64,000 bases of DNA, taken from Sycobia sp. Sy_11. Its lineage: Eukaryota > Arthropoda > Insecta > Hymenoptera > Epichrysomallidae. The position numbers were made by a program, and so were the translations under genes. Location: NCBI GenBank assembly GCA_018907035.1, contig JACCIC010000278.1, forward strand, positions 164,001 to 228,000, read 5' to 3'. The notes beneath the pieces are model-generated. The model saw only the letters and a program-made list of their open reading frames with translations. It made no database searches and was not told the origin of the DNA. Below, piece after piece: positions 47,176 to 58,673 of this stretch; within the stretch, counting starts at the first letter, position 1, and the number at the start of each line of letters is the position of its first letter.

Positions 47176-47344
47176 TGAATCTAGTTTAACAGGTTAAAAA
47201 AGTCATTGGTTAATTACGGGTAGCCTTCAACATTGACTTCAAAATCAGATCAATTACACGTTATATCCACAAATTGCCAGAAATATGGAGAAAACAATTG
47301 ACAATACTTTGAATAAATGTTTTGCACTTCTCTGAGGCTGAAGG

Positions 47345-48110
47345 TGTCCAACGTTTCGAGCTCGCAACGGCTCCTCATCTAAACCTAATATTAATATTCT
47401 AATTTATATATACCGCTATCTATCCACTAAACTAAAAATTTAATAATTTGAATACACAATCCCGCCTCTAGACAAAATGTTCAAAACCAATCAATTTAAT
47501 AAAGAATAATAAATGTTATCTAAAGTATTTGACCGTAACATTAAATTCACATTATTTCGATTCCTTGAAATATGAATACTTTCAAGACTCTCTCTTTTGA
47601 ACTTATTATTACTATCATGTTACCAAATATCCACATTCATAAACTCCAAAGAATGTAAAAACTTCAAACAATATTCTTTTAAACTAGAAGTAATATGTGA
47701 ACTACGTAAACTATATTTATTCTCCTAAATTCTCTTTTTTAAATATCTACTTATTTGTCCAATGTAGCATTCTTTAGAATCCATACAATTAATTTTGAAA
47801 ACAACTGCAGATTTTAAACATAAATGATCCCTATCCTTGCACTTCTTAAATAACTTACTTAAATGATTACTATTTTGAAAGAGAATTTGAATATTATATT
47901 TCCGAAAATTCTTGTAACTCTTTCTGACGATTCTCTAACATATGATAAAACAATCTGTAAATTATTTTCTCTAAAATCTTTATGTGACAATTTTATTGCT
48001 CTATCAATAACACCCTTTAATACTCCAATTTTGTACAATACTCGAATTCGTAGTGTGAATTAAAATCTAAAAACCTATGTGACCAAATAGGTTTTCGATA
48101 CCAATTAAGC
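47345..48110 (-). pseudogene. Penelope-like element C-terminus (GIY-YIG), minus strand
   Basis: Minus-strand frames match the better preserved copy at 62787-63227: CLKSAVVFKINCMDSKECYI, then YSLRSSHITSSLKEYCLKFL and ESIHISRNRNNVNLML. PLEs carry a reverse transcriptase and a GIY-YIG endonuclease, and this is the endonuclease end plus linker. Stops and frameshifts are frequent. The 3' tail with its hammerhead-like motif lies at 47353-47381. Confidence 0.8.
47353..47381 (-). ncRNA. Hammerhead-like motif in PLE tail, minus strand
   Basis: The minus strand reads a damaged first core (TAGATGA instead of CTGATGA), a GAGC...GCTC stem and GAAAC. The same string is intact at 63332-63360. Confidence 0.5.
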
Positions 48111-48264
48111 TTCACTTTATTATTATTATATCTAATGACATTGATGTCCAAAAAATATCTAAAGGTGCCAAATATGGAATATTATATTCTAAAAAGAATG
48201 TCTCTATCAATGAAATCATTGCGGCGGTTGACAGTAATATTTTTAATTTAAATAATGAATTAAA

Positions 48265-48335
48265 AAAAGACTGAAGTTTTTACATTCTTTTGATTTTGTG
48301 AATGTGGAAATTTTGTAACATGGTATTAATAATAA
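48265..48335 (+). mobile_element. PLE fragment, plus strand, left of solo LTR C
   Basis: TTTTTACATTCTTTTGATTT and GAACATGGTATTAATAAT-like sequence match 63057-63115. It is cut at 48335 by solo LTR C. The PLE tail resumes at 49785. Confidence 0.85.
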
Positions 48336-48854
48336 TGCGACGGCCAAAAACATGGCCGCACAAATTCGTTCGAACAAAACAGAAAATACTTAAACAGAAA
48401 TAATATATTAAATAATATATTAATTTTAACTACAAATGTAAAACTAAAACTAATGTATACGAGATAAATATACCGAAAACCGGGCAAAGGTCACAACGAC
48501 TACTGGAGAACTTAGTCGTCGCAACTGCCGAAAATAGAACAAGTAGAGAGAGAACGCAATGTTTAGTCTCTCTCTCTACTACTAAGCTTAAGAACAGAGT
48601 ATACCGTAGAGGGGATACACTGCGCGCAGCAGGAGAGAGCGCGTTCAGTGTATTATACCGGCGGCCGCTATCCCCTTTAATACGCGCCGCACACACACAC
48701 TACTATACACGCTCACCAAACAGCGTGAGCCGCAACGAATTTTGCGAACGCGCGAATTCCAATATATATAGAACGGGTGTCCGAAAACGAACGCACTCGC
48801 TGTATTTAATTAAATTAATTAATTCAAATTACGTAATGTACGCACAATATAGAA

Positions 48855-48892
<38 letters not shown>

Positions 48893-49784
48893 AAACTTGT
48901 ATACATGTATACTATTACTGTGCGCAGCACACCGGCTGCAGATAATAACAAAATGTAAAACAATAATTATTATAATTATTATTATTATCAATATATTTAT
49001 TATAATTCGGCGCCTCGTCCGAAATTAAACGAGCGGCGACGAAATTATCCGATTATCTTGTTATAAAAGGGCCTGCAAAAGGTAAAATCGAGAGTTCACC
49101 CGGTGAACCGACTGACCCGAAGTCGAGTTACACGAACTCTCCCCGGAGCTAAAAACTTCTCCAGAGCTCAATAAATTCCTGCCTGAAAATCCTGTCCGAA
49201 ACCATTACTTTCATCCCTGTTGCGACGACTAATAGATTTAGCTGTTCCTAAGTAAACGTGATGCTGGTTGCGAGGCGCTCCTCAATAGACCAGCTGTTTA
49301 CTTATCCTTTCACTTACTTCTTTACTCCGAAATTATTAGCTTGATCCTGGTTGCGAGGCGCTCCTTAAAACACCAGCGGAGTTAAGTTTAGCTTGTTTTA
49401 TCCCATTGAAAATCAACCTGTCACATCTTGTCATTTCCCCGCGTGGAAAATAACACCGAGTATCCGTGCGGCAACTAGCGCCGGATATTATAAAAACCGC
49501 GGAAAATAGCGCGAAATTAGTTTAAATAAATATATAGATCTAGTTATAAAGTACCGTTTATAAATTATTTTGTGTTTTTATTTAGTAGTTACAGAATCCT
49601 CTAAATAGAGGAGCTAATTCTTTTTAGCAAACAAAATCATATTTTTACTATTATAAAAATATACTGTGTTTCTTGAATAATTATTTTCGTGATCCGCCAT
49701 CCGATCCTGAAAAACTTCTTCCCCTCTCAAACTATCCTGGGAAAATACCGCGTAGGCTATCACGAGGGGGATAGGAACGTTACA
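48336..49784 (+). repeat. Solo LTR C, inserted in a PLE
   Basis: 1449 bp from TGCGACGGCC to AACGTTACA with ATAA duplications (48332-48335 and 49785-49788). It belongs to the solo LTR B family: the same ends, a TATA box (49062-49069), a CGCGTAGGCTATC block near the end and hairpin units. PLE sequence on both sides gives a clean nested insertion. Confidence 0.92.
49249..49385 (+). repeat. Two hairpin units in the LTR C leader
   Basis: Unit 1 (49249-49304) has TAAGTAAAC/GTTTACTTA around the core CTGGTTGC...GGCGCTCC...GACCAG. Unit 2 (49321-49385) has the same core but a rearranged outer stem, TTTACTCC/GGAGTTAA with one mismatch. The outer stems differ from all five in LTR B. Confidence 0.8.
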
Positions 49785-49882
49785 ATAAGTACAAAAGGGA
49801 CAGTCTAGGGGTATATATAAATTAGAATATTTCAGGTTTAGTTTAGTCCCTGATGAGGAGTCGTAGCATTGGACAACCTCAG
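49785..49882 (+). mobile_element. PLE tail, right of solo LTR C
   Basis: Continues with GGTATATATA, AGGTTTAGTTTA and CTGATGAGGAG (49850-49860), as at 63290-63345. The GAAAC part has been lost. Confidence 0.8.
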
Positions 49883-49904
49883 CCTATCTTCAAATCAACT
49901 CAAT

Positions 49905-50293
49905 GTAGTCGGCTTAAAGTATTAATACTAGACCAACTCAAACGAATGTTCGTATCCAACTTTGGATTCATATCCTAATGGAAGTGTGACCTTTAATCGG
50001 ATTTACCTGTTTTGTTCTTCAGGTTTATCTGACATTACTCTCATACCTTATGGATATCTTTTGATTTTTGTAAATTTTATTTCCTCTTACGGGGAAAATC
50101 CTCTCTTTCTCTCTCTTTCTCTCTTTTTATAAAATGGTTCTGTATGCCAAATCATACTGAATATAGTTTGTGACGACAAATTATGTTTTTATTTTTATAC
50201 ACTATATTAACTCCAGACTTTTAGTTTGAACAGAAAAAAAATAATGGCAAAATAGGTTTCTTTACCAACAACCTCGAAACTATGTATAGATTC

Positions 50294-50336
<43 letters not shown>

Positions 50337-50342
50337 GGTGTG
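49905..50342 (+). repeat. Host repeat A copy 2, left half, ending in (TA)n(TG)n
   Basis: Direct-orientation copy of 27045-27636. It ends in (TA)n at 50294-50316 and (TG)n at 50317-50342, where LINE copy 2 is inserted in reverse. Confidence 0.8.
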
Positions 50343-50546
50343 TTTTTTTTTTTTTTTTATTAGGTGTAGGCAGAGCAAGCTCTGCACTAGTGGCCTCTCG
50401 AAACCAGCATCCCGCCGGAACTATCCGGGAATATTACTTCTTCGGCGGGGATGTTAGTTAGCCTATACGACTCCTCTTCTTATGACACTATCCTACGTCC
50501 CTCATCCACACAGGTGATCAGGGGTTCGGTGTTCGTCCTCTGTATC

Positions 50547-53500
50547 TTAAAATAGGATCAGTTGGCCTGGTTCATCCTGGGCCATTCGCCTAGTTCTATC
50601 GGCATATCTAAGTTTGGTCATCACCTCTTTTGCGAAACTGGCTACTGCCTTCCAGTTTTCAGAAGATTCCAGCATTATTGATAGGATGCTGTCTGGTCTT
50701 ATTGGCTTATTGATGATGTTCATCAAGTGCTCACGTTGTGTTTTAAAACGAGGGCAGCTCACTAATATATGCTCGGCATCCTCGACCAAAGTCGGACAGA
50801 TGGGGCAGAGATCATTATTATCCAGGTGAAAGCGGTGGAAATAGGACCTACAACAACCATGTCCAGTCAACAACTGAGTTAGGTGGAAATCTAATTCCCC
50901 GTGTTTCCTGTTGATCCATCTGTGTATGTCTGGAAGGATACGATAAGTCCATCGGCCTTTGCTAGAATCGATTCATCGTTTTTGCCATATTTCTATAGAA
51001 CGATGACGTTCCACATTTTTAGCACCTTGTAGGGAATCCACTGCGGCCTTACATATGTTATGCAGCCTAGCCAGTTCATCTGCAGCTAAATCGAAAGGAA
51101 GAATTCCGGAAAGTACCTCAGCTGCATCGGTGGATACCATTCTGTAACCACTAACAATACGTATACAGGAGCGACGACGGGTCGCAATGGCCAACTCACA
51201 ATACGATTTAATTCCGCATGCATGATGCCAGATTGGTACTGCATACATGCTGACAGAATTAACAACATAAGCTAATAGTTTCCTCTGGGGTGGACGTGGG
51301 CCACCAATGTTAGGCATGAGCCGACACAAGGCAGCTGAAACTCGTTGCGCTTTTTCAACAGATATCTTTAGATGTTCTTTGAAATTTAACCTGGAATCAA
51401 GCTGGACACTCAAGTATCGTAAGGATGGCGCAGAACTAATGCGGCAGCTACCAACTTTAAGAGTAATACTATCTACTTTCTTACGACTGCTGACAAGAAC
51501 TACTTCTGTCGTGTGCTCCGCTAATTGTAGACCAGCCGTCTTAATCCATCTACTGATGTTGCTAATTGCCTCATTGGCATTTTCAGTAAGTTCATCAAGG
51601 GTCTTAGCCGTCACTACTAGAGCGATATCGTCGGCGTACCCTACTGTTATTAAACCAGGCGGTTGTGGAATCCTCAACACGCCATCATACATAATATTCC
51701 ACAATATAGGTCCCACAACTGAGCCCTGGGGGACTCCCGCAGTAACCTTATGCGATACAGTGCCTTCATCCGTTCGGTATAATATTATCCTATTCTCAAA
51801 GTAGCTGGCCACGACATTCTGTAAATAACCAGGTACTCCGAACTCTTTAAGAGAACTCATAATAGAAGACCAGCGCGCTGAATTAAAGGCATTCTTGACA
51901 TCTAGAGCGACAATGGCACAATACTGTTTAGTGCCACCTTTCCATCTCTTACCACTGATTGCATTTCTTGTGGTACACACTACCAGTTTAATGGCATCGA
52001 CTGTTGATTTTGATTTCCGAAATCCAAATTGGCGTGAGGATAAGCCGTGCAATCCTTCAGTGAATGCTTCCAGTCGGCTACATATTATTTTTTCAAATAT
52101 TTTACCTACCGTGTCGAGCATACACAATGGCCTGTATGATGAAGGATCATCAAGTGGCTTATTGCCCTTAGGTAACAGGACTAACCTTTGAGTTTTCCAG
52201 CAATCAGGAAAAATACCCTCAAGAAGACAAGCATTATATACTTTTAGAAATATAGCTGGATTCTTCTGTATCGCCAACTTAACTGCCGCATTAGGGATAC
52301 CATCAGGACCAGGGGCAGCATTGTCTCTAGTCTTAGCGTAAGCATTATGTAGCTCCATTTCTGTTATAGGAGGTATATCGTCCGAGTGTTGCGTGCGCAG
52401 TACAGTCCCTTGGGTGTCATTGGGAAAGAGAGCGGAAACAATCTTATCAATCAATACCGTGCTAGTGGGTTGTATTGGTGCCCTACTCAATCGTGCCATG
52501 ACTGTTTTGTATGGTCATCCCCATAAGTCATTGTTGGCCTCTGCACACAGTTCAAGCCAGCATCCACGCTTGCTTGCCTTAATGGCCTTGACAAGGGCTC
52601 TCTGTGCTTCTTCAAATAAACTATTAAACGTATCACGATGGGTGCGGGCTCTTTGGGCAAGTCTACGTGCGCGATGACATTGTTTGCGCAATTCTGCAAT
52701 TTCATTTGTCCACCAGTAGACAGATTGACGATGTTTAAATCCGCTCTTAGTCCTAGTCATCGATGCATCACATGCTTCAGAGATATGCTTCATGAGTGCA
52801 TTTGCCAGATGGCCTGGTGCACCATATTCTAAACGCTCTTCTGATATTATAGTGGCGAACACTGCACAGTCTAGCGATCTGATGTTCCATTTCCGTGTGG
52901 GCATCCACTCATTGCACTTGTTCTTTACTTTCTTCTCTGCTATCTCATACAAGATCGCCCTGTGATCACTGTGGGTGTAAAGGTCGCTTACTCTCCAATT
53001 AAGGATCCGCTGAATCAAGTCATCACTGGCTAATGTTACATCAATGACTGATTGTTTATCACCCCTAATGAAAGTGGATTCAGATCCCTTATTAACCACG
53101 TGGAGTTGAAGAGAATTAAGACCATCAAGCAGCATACTACCTTTGTTATTTGTTGAAGCGCTTCCCCAGGCTGTGGACCACGCGTTAGAATCGCCACCGA
53201 TTAATAATGGTTTCTTGTCCATGGCTTCATCAACTAATTTAGCTACGAGGATTTCAAACTGCTTGTCCGTCAAGCTTGGAGGAGCATATACACTAAAGAC
53301 GTATATTTCTTGTATTTTAGCCCAGGATATCAATTCGCTCCGATGACTCGACTGCTTTCGTATCTGCCTATTTTGACCAATCCAGAGGGCAGCTCTATTG
53401 CTTGTGTCACTTATCCAGCGCTGTGGTCTGACCCTGTCACAATATGGTTCGGAGATTACAGCAATGTCTATTCTTAGCTCCTTTATTGTCTGTTTCAGCA

Positions 53501-53549
53501 GGTCATGAGCTGCTACGCAATGGTTGGTATTCAGTTCGAGTATTCTCAT
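50547..53549 (-). pseudogene. LINE copy 2 ORF2, two nonsense codons
   Basis: Same endonuclease-reverse transcriptase protein as in copy 1, with the catalytic YADDIALVV kept. The endonuclease motif reads GGDSNAWS, with serine where copy 1 has phenylalanine. A TGA at 52515-52517 replaces an arginine codon (CGA in copies 1 and 3), only three codons from the site of the copy 1 stop. A second TGA at 50973-50975 replaces a tryptophan codon after IEIWQKR. CGA to TGA is the change expected from CpG decay. The C-terminal zinc finger (50547-50873) is open. Confidence 0.9.
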
Positions 53550-54916
53550 GTTTTATGTCTGTTTATAAACTCCACGGTAATCGGGCACTTATAGCTGTAT
53601 GCTGGATGGTGAATCTCCTTTTTTCGTTCGCATTTACAGAGTAAACAACAGGGCCTGTTTACACACAGGTTGGATAGATGGTCTTATCCACCGCAGTGCC
53701 TGCAAGGTTTAGTTCTGTCAGGGCCCGAGCACACGGACGCTAAATGGCCAATCTGCCAACACCTGAAGCAGCGCTTTATTTCTGTTTTTTTTCGAACTCT
53801 GCAGCTGACCCATCCGATTCGAACATGCCCTGCACGTAGTAGCTCAGCTGCGTGGCTATATGGTACAGACACCACCGCCGTCTGAGTACCCCCATAAGCT
53901 TGCCGCAAGGAACGAGCAATTAGTAGGTTAGTCTCCTTTAGCTCGAGGTGTGTTCTTAGAGCCTCTAATACTTCATCCTTTGAAGTGACCTCATCTATAT
54001 CTTTAATCTCCAATGTAATGAGATTAGTCAGGACCGAAGTGGATGCGCTATGGCCAACCTTAGATTCAACAATGCGTGCCAACTCATGTGCATCTTTGGC
54101 TGTCCGTTCCAACTGAAGTACAAGGGCACCGCTTGCATTTCTACTTATCCTGTTAACCTCATTCTTGACATGCGATAACTCCGGGTCATTCTTTATTTGT
54201 CGCAGTACCTCCGCGTATGTAACTCCTTCATTGGCCTTAATCAAAATGGAGTTAGGCCTATTTCGTCCATTAAGCCTGCGTGTACTAGATAATTCTTTAT
54301 CTTTGCCTTTGGGCTTCTTACGCTTGATGGTCTGCCATTGATTTTCTTTGGCTTCAGACTTGCCTGTAGGTACTCCGACCGACTCTAGTGGTCTCCTTGA
54401 GCCCAATGGTGGTTCTTTCGTCCTTTTGCCACCTATGGTTTTAGGAGTGGAAACCATCGCTTCTGCTGCGCTTCGTTTGGTGTCAGAGCGTAGACTCGGC
54501 GTAGTCTGAGTCACCACTTCATGTGTACCAGGACGTTGATACTGTAATAGATCATCCTCTGCCATACTAATGCATTTATATGAGGCATTAATGGAACGAG
54601 CAAGATCCTTAATGGTCTTGTGTACGTTATGCCTATCTTTGACAAAATCCAACAATTGGCTGATCTTCTCACCCAGTCGCTCCAGGTGATTGTTTCTGCG
54701 CGTGATGGAGATTTCTCGATCCGTTGTTTCTTGATCCATCATGGCATCTCCTTTAATACCCAGTGTACTATCTATGATTATGTTTGATTTGCCCTCCCCA
54801 GAATCCGAGGGGCTACCACCGACCATAGAGGCTTGCACTCTATCGGAATCGGTGAGGAGATTGACCGGTCTTGCCGGAGTTACTCCCTGGGGTATATCTT
54901 TGTTTATACCAAACAT
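53546..54916 (-). pseudogene. LINE copy 2 ORF1 with a stop in the second zinc knuckle
   Basis: Nearly identical to the copy 1 ORF1 for 410 residues (differences such as S/T, V/A, L/P), then a TAA at 53684-53686 replaces lysine right after CRHCGG. The rest of the second and third knuckles follows in frame, with several substitutions. Its TGA stop overlaps the ORF2 ATG at 53546-53549. Confidence 0.9.
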
Positions 54917-55079
54917 TAGTCATAATTGGCCTTACGTTCGGGAGGCCCTCCCTATTAGCTTTTTCTGTCCGCCCTGAGTATTTTATTTCCTCAGTGCCCT
55001 CTACAAATTGTAGCGAGCCATCCCCTATCCGCAACCTGGGGAGGCGCCAGATGGGAGAAAGCAACAAAACTCCACACTG

Positions 55080-55185
55080 GTGTGTGTGTGTGTGTGTGTG
55101 TGCGCCTATATATATCGTCACTTCTGCATAAATGCATAAAAAGGCAATATCCATCGTCTGCTTAAAAAATACGTTATTCGCACAA
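55080..55185 (+). repeat. (TG)n and host repeat A copy 2, right half
   Basis: After (TG)n, the blocks CTTCTGCATAAAT, GCAATATCCA and GCTTAAAAAATACG match 32430-32490 in the same orientation. Confidence 0.75.
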
Positions 55186-55199
55186 TAATAGAATGCAAT

Positions 55200-55612
55200 G
55201 TCTAGGTGTCTCTAAGCAATTTCTACGGGGAATATTGTCTTTAGTTGATAGAAAACGAGATTCAGGTATGAGGAAATCAACTTCTATGGGAAGATTCGTG
55301 TTGGGACGGTAAAATACGATATTTAGGTCTTTCCGAACGATTTCTACGGGGAGTATTGTGTTTAGTCGTTCGAAAGAGATGCTGGCTTTCTCGGAACGAC
55401 TTCTACTGGAACTATCGTACGTAGTTGGCAGGAAACGATGTTTAGGTATGTCGGGACAACTTCTACGGGGAGTTTCGTGTTTGGATAATAGAATGCGATT
55501 CCCAGGTGTTTTGGAACAACTTCTGGGCGGTAGAAGATGATGTCCAGGTATGACGGGATGACTTCCACGGGAAATTTCGTGTACGGACAGTAGAATACTC
55601 TCGAATACTTAG
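55200..55612. repeat. Minisatellite with ~60-bp period
   Basis: About seven degenerate units sharing AGGTATG, then AACTTCTACGGGGAGT, then TTCGTGT and TAGAA. Unit length varies from about 42 to 61 bp. The open frames on both strands across it arise from the periodicity. Confidence 0.85.
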
Positions 55613-55841
55613 AATAGTCTTCTTCAACCGCTCGAACTCGATAGTACAATTGTACTCATAAATGCCATACTGTATATATAGAAGTTGGGTAGTTAAATTA
55701 CGGTCAATTATTTATAGTAATATAGATTTTTATATATAGAGTACTTTTTTCTTAGATATTATTGAATTGTTTATGAAATCGGTTTAATTATTATCTCGGG
55801 CGAAGCCGAGACGGGGGATGCTAGTAATTAATTAATTGTAT

Positions 55842-55879
<38 letters not shown>

Positions 55880-55958
55880 ATTAAATATATATTGATATTA
55901 TTATGTATTAATTTTAGCTTATTTAATTGGGCGGTAAGATCAATAGAAATATTTATTA

Positions 55959-56017
<59 letters not shown>

Positions 56018-56287
56018 GGCTCAGAAATACTATATATACGTCGAAAAAAGTTCAGTAGAATAGTCATATTTTTTAATCGTTTAAATATTCAAAATCTAAA
56101 CACAGAAATACATAGTATAGCGGGCGCGTAGCTGCTCTACAGTTGTCAAACATGCGTTCACGACGCTAGCATGACACTTGATGTCACACAATCCTTTATC
56201 AATTTCATACGCATTTACTAAAAAAATAATTGATTTATCGAGAAAAAAATTTCGTGTAAAAATTTAATGAACATATTCATTTTCAAG
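55613..56287. other. Intronic sequence with (TA)n tracts and a PLE-terminal scrap
   Basis: Two (TA)n tracts (about 55845-55876 and 55962-56015) enclose TTAATTGGGCGGTAAGATCAAT at 55922-55944, a variant of the GTAAGACCAATA motif of the PLE-terminal family. The last 30 bp form the acceptor region of the next exon. Confidence 0.6.
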
Positions 56288-56533
56288 GCTATCATGAATG
56301 CAAACCAAATGAGATTCATTGTGTAAATAAACAATGTATCAACAAATTTTGGCGTTGCGATGGAGATGAAGATTGCTATGATAGTAGTGATGAAAAAAAC
56401 TGTTCTGAAGTATTATCTAATACACATTGTAATTATGGTCAGTTCAAGTGTACCAGTAATGAATGTATCCCGAAGTCTTTTCAATGTGATTATGAAAGAG
56501 ATTGTTGGGATGAAAGTGATGAAAGAGGATGTT
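56288..56533 (+). CDS. trol: Perlecan (trol) exon: two LDL-receptor class A repeats
   Basis: Acceptor TTCATTTTCAAG (AG 56286-56287) and donor GTAAGT (56534) enclose 82 open codons with split codons at both ends (phase 1 on each side). Two LDL-receptor class A modules are complete, each with six cysteines and the calcium-binding acidic ends: [18 protein letters not shown] in the first, [16 protein letters not shown] in the second. They align well with the third and fourth modules of human perlecan, which directly precede the first Ig domain, as here. Perlecan is a secreted basement-membrane heparan sulfate proteoglycan, and in flies trol affects growth-factor signalling and neuroblast division. 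Confidence 0.85.
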
Positions 56534-56628
56534 GTAAGTATTATTTTTAATTTTATTTTTGAAACTGAAATTAAGGAAAAATATTTGTATTAAAGGTGAA
56601 CTAAGTTTTGTGATTTTTAAATTTACAG

Positions 56629-57490
56629 CTACTGTTTATATTGTACAGGCGCCACCTCCTATGATTATTCTAAATACCGGCGATACATTGACCCTATCTT
56701 GTACGGCTGCTGGAGTACCTATCCCGCAAATAAACTGGCGTTTGAATTGGGACTATATACCTCAAAAATGTTCTACAACTTCAGTTAACGGAACTGGCAC
56801 GATACAGTGTCGAGAACTTACAATCGAAGATCAAGGAGCTTACTCATGTGAGGGTATCAATGTGTTAGGCTTTGTCATTGCAGTTCCTGATACGATTTTA
56901 ATTATTAACGATACAAACGAATGCCCACAAGGGAAATTTTATATCCAAGCAACAAACATAGGACATTGTTTATCTTGTTTTTGCTTTGGAGTATCTCTTG
57001 AATGTAAAAGTGCCCATCTTTTCCATCATCAAATTTCCTTACCGATACTTCATAATAAGATTTTTCAAGTTGAGGTAGAACCTCAAATTAAAATTCAAAA
57101 AGAAAAAAATTTTACAAAATTATTTTCACCAGGTCTGAACGCCATTTCGGTACAAGAATCATATTCAGACCTTAATAAAAATAATATAATTTATTTTGAA
57201 CTACCCGAGTATTTCAACGGAAATCAATTAAAATCTTATGGTGGTTACTTATATTATGATATTATATATTTTGGAAGTAGTATTCAAAATGACGCTCCAA
57301 TGGTAATTATTACTGGTAATAATAAAACACTTATTCATAAACAATGGTACATACCTACAAATAAGCAGTCCAGAAAAAAGGTTAGAGTTATTTATGGTGA
57401 ATGGAGTAAACAAGATCACAGAATGTCTATTTTAGCATCTAGAGAAGAAATTTTGATGGTTTTATCAAACATTGACAAAATATTGATTAA
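56629..57490 (+). CDS. trol: Perlecan (trol) exon: Ig domain, laminin-EGF-like segment, laminin B domain
   Basis: Starts after acceptor AAATTTACAG with two bases that complete the split serine codon from the previous exon, so the frame is continuous across a 95-bp intron. The Ig domain has paired cysteines and the core tryptophan (LTLSCTAAGVPIPQINWRLN; DQGAYSCEGINVLG). Then comes CPQGKFYI...CLSCFCFGVSLECKS, the half laminin-EGF unit. The laminin B (IV) domain follows (YFELPEYFNGNQLKSYGGYL; VRVIYGEWSKQ; REEILMVLSNIDKILIK). Order and spacing match perlecan domains II-III. The end is set at a GTATGT donor (57491). The next laminin-EGF exon is not in the window. Confidence 0.85.
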
Positions 57491-58360
57491 GTATGTTCAA
57501 ATATTTGAAAGTTTTTTAATTTTTATAAAAAAAATTTATAAAGTTAATAAGAAAGCATGGTTACATATCCTTTATGCACTCAATCGACCATCGGAAGAAC
57601 TGTTTCCCATCTTTATGGAAATTTATGTATTTCGGACCAAAACAGTTTCCCTTCTTTCGAGCTTAAGAACGTATCGAGCCAATTTTTGAGTCTCTTTATT
57701 GAACTAAAGTGTATTCTCGTAAGAGGATTCGAGGTAGATATTGCCAACTCTAGAATATACGTCAGGTGAAGCAAATTTCCCGGCCACTATTGTGCAAATA
57801 GTTTTTGACCGAAAACGAAACATATGGTCGAGCGTTATTGTGATGCAAAATCACAGACTCATGCCTGGTCTCATATTCTGGCCATTTTTTTTTGTAATTC
57901 TCGTTTCAAATAAACACGTTGGTTTTGATACAATGGCCCTTAGTTAGTTAGATAGTTTATCCACTCGGAAGCAGTTCGAGTATACGACACCATTCCAATC
58001 CCATGGTATACCGTATTTACGTGAATATTATGTTTTGACGTTGATCGGGCCATTTTATACGATTTTCTGCTTTGTATATGATTTATAAGAGTTTTTCTTC
58101 ACTGGTATTTTGTTTATAGTGTATAAAATTCTATAACCTCATCTTCGAACTTAACATTGTAGCACTGCTGCACGACGTGTTAATAGCATAGACATAAGTT
58201 AGTTATTTACTGTCGGAAATTACGCAAGTCTAGTGCGTATTCACTGGATAGATAGAATTAAATCATTAGAAATCATATGAAAACGGAGTAAAATTGCATA
58301 GTAGCTTTAATATACTAAAAGTTTTTGACATGAAAATGTTTTTGAAACGAATTATAAAGG
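57491..58360. other. Intronic sequence after the laminin B exon
   Basis: Open frames here lack cysteine spacing or other perlecan features, and no transposon family is evident. It is read as the next trol intron, which must be longer than 6.5 kb. Confidence 0.5.
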
Positions 58361-58617
58361 TGCGACGGTCGAATATATACGGCGGCGCAAATTATAATAT
58401 TTGAAAATTATTTAATACACACAATACGAACACGATTAACATACCGGTACGCTATAATAATATACGCACACGAAATACAAAACCGGCAAATAATACTACA
58501 GTGGAAACAATTTTATAAACGCCGAAAACCCACCGAAATTAGTAAGAAAATCATGAAATCATGTAAAGTCGCCACGAACACTGGGAAAATTACAATAAGT
58601 ATACCCGCAAACCCCAA

Positions 58618-58663
<46 letters not shown>

Positions 58664-58673
58664 ACTATTGCCT

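Larger units (their letters stand above)
50343..55078 (-). mobile_element. R1-clade LINE, copy 2, minus strand (full length)
   Basis: Same element as copy 1 in reverse: poly-T tail at 50343-50358, 5' end at about 55078. TG tracts lie on both sides (50317-50342 and 55080-55102). Both copies keep the ATGA junction between ORFs and the 3' hairpins. Full length, with three nonsense codons. Confidence 0.93.

Noticed and set aside
50614..53885. Plus-strand frames of 60-165 residues across LINE copy 2 (and the equivalents antisense to copies 1 and 3)
   Set aside because: Shadows of the ORF1 and ORF2 coding strand. The same shadow frames recur in each copy.
55200..55612. CRISPR-like regularity in the 60-bp repeats
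   Set aside because: Units diverge along their full length with no identical repeats and unique spacers. The context is a eukaryotic intron.
57557..57947. Further perlecan exons after the laminin B domain
   Set aside because: Open frames there lack the cysteines of laminin-EGF units and have no matching splice sites.
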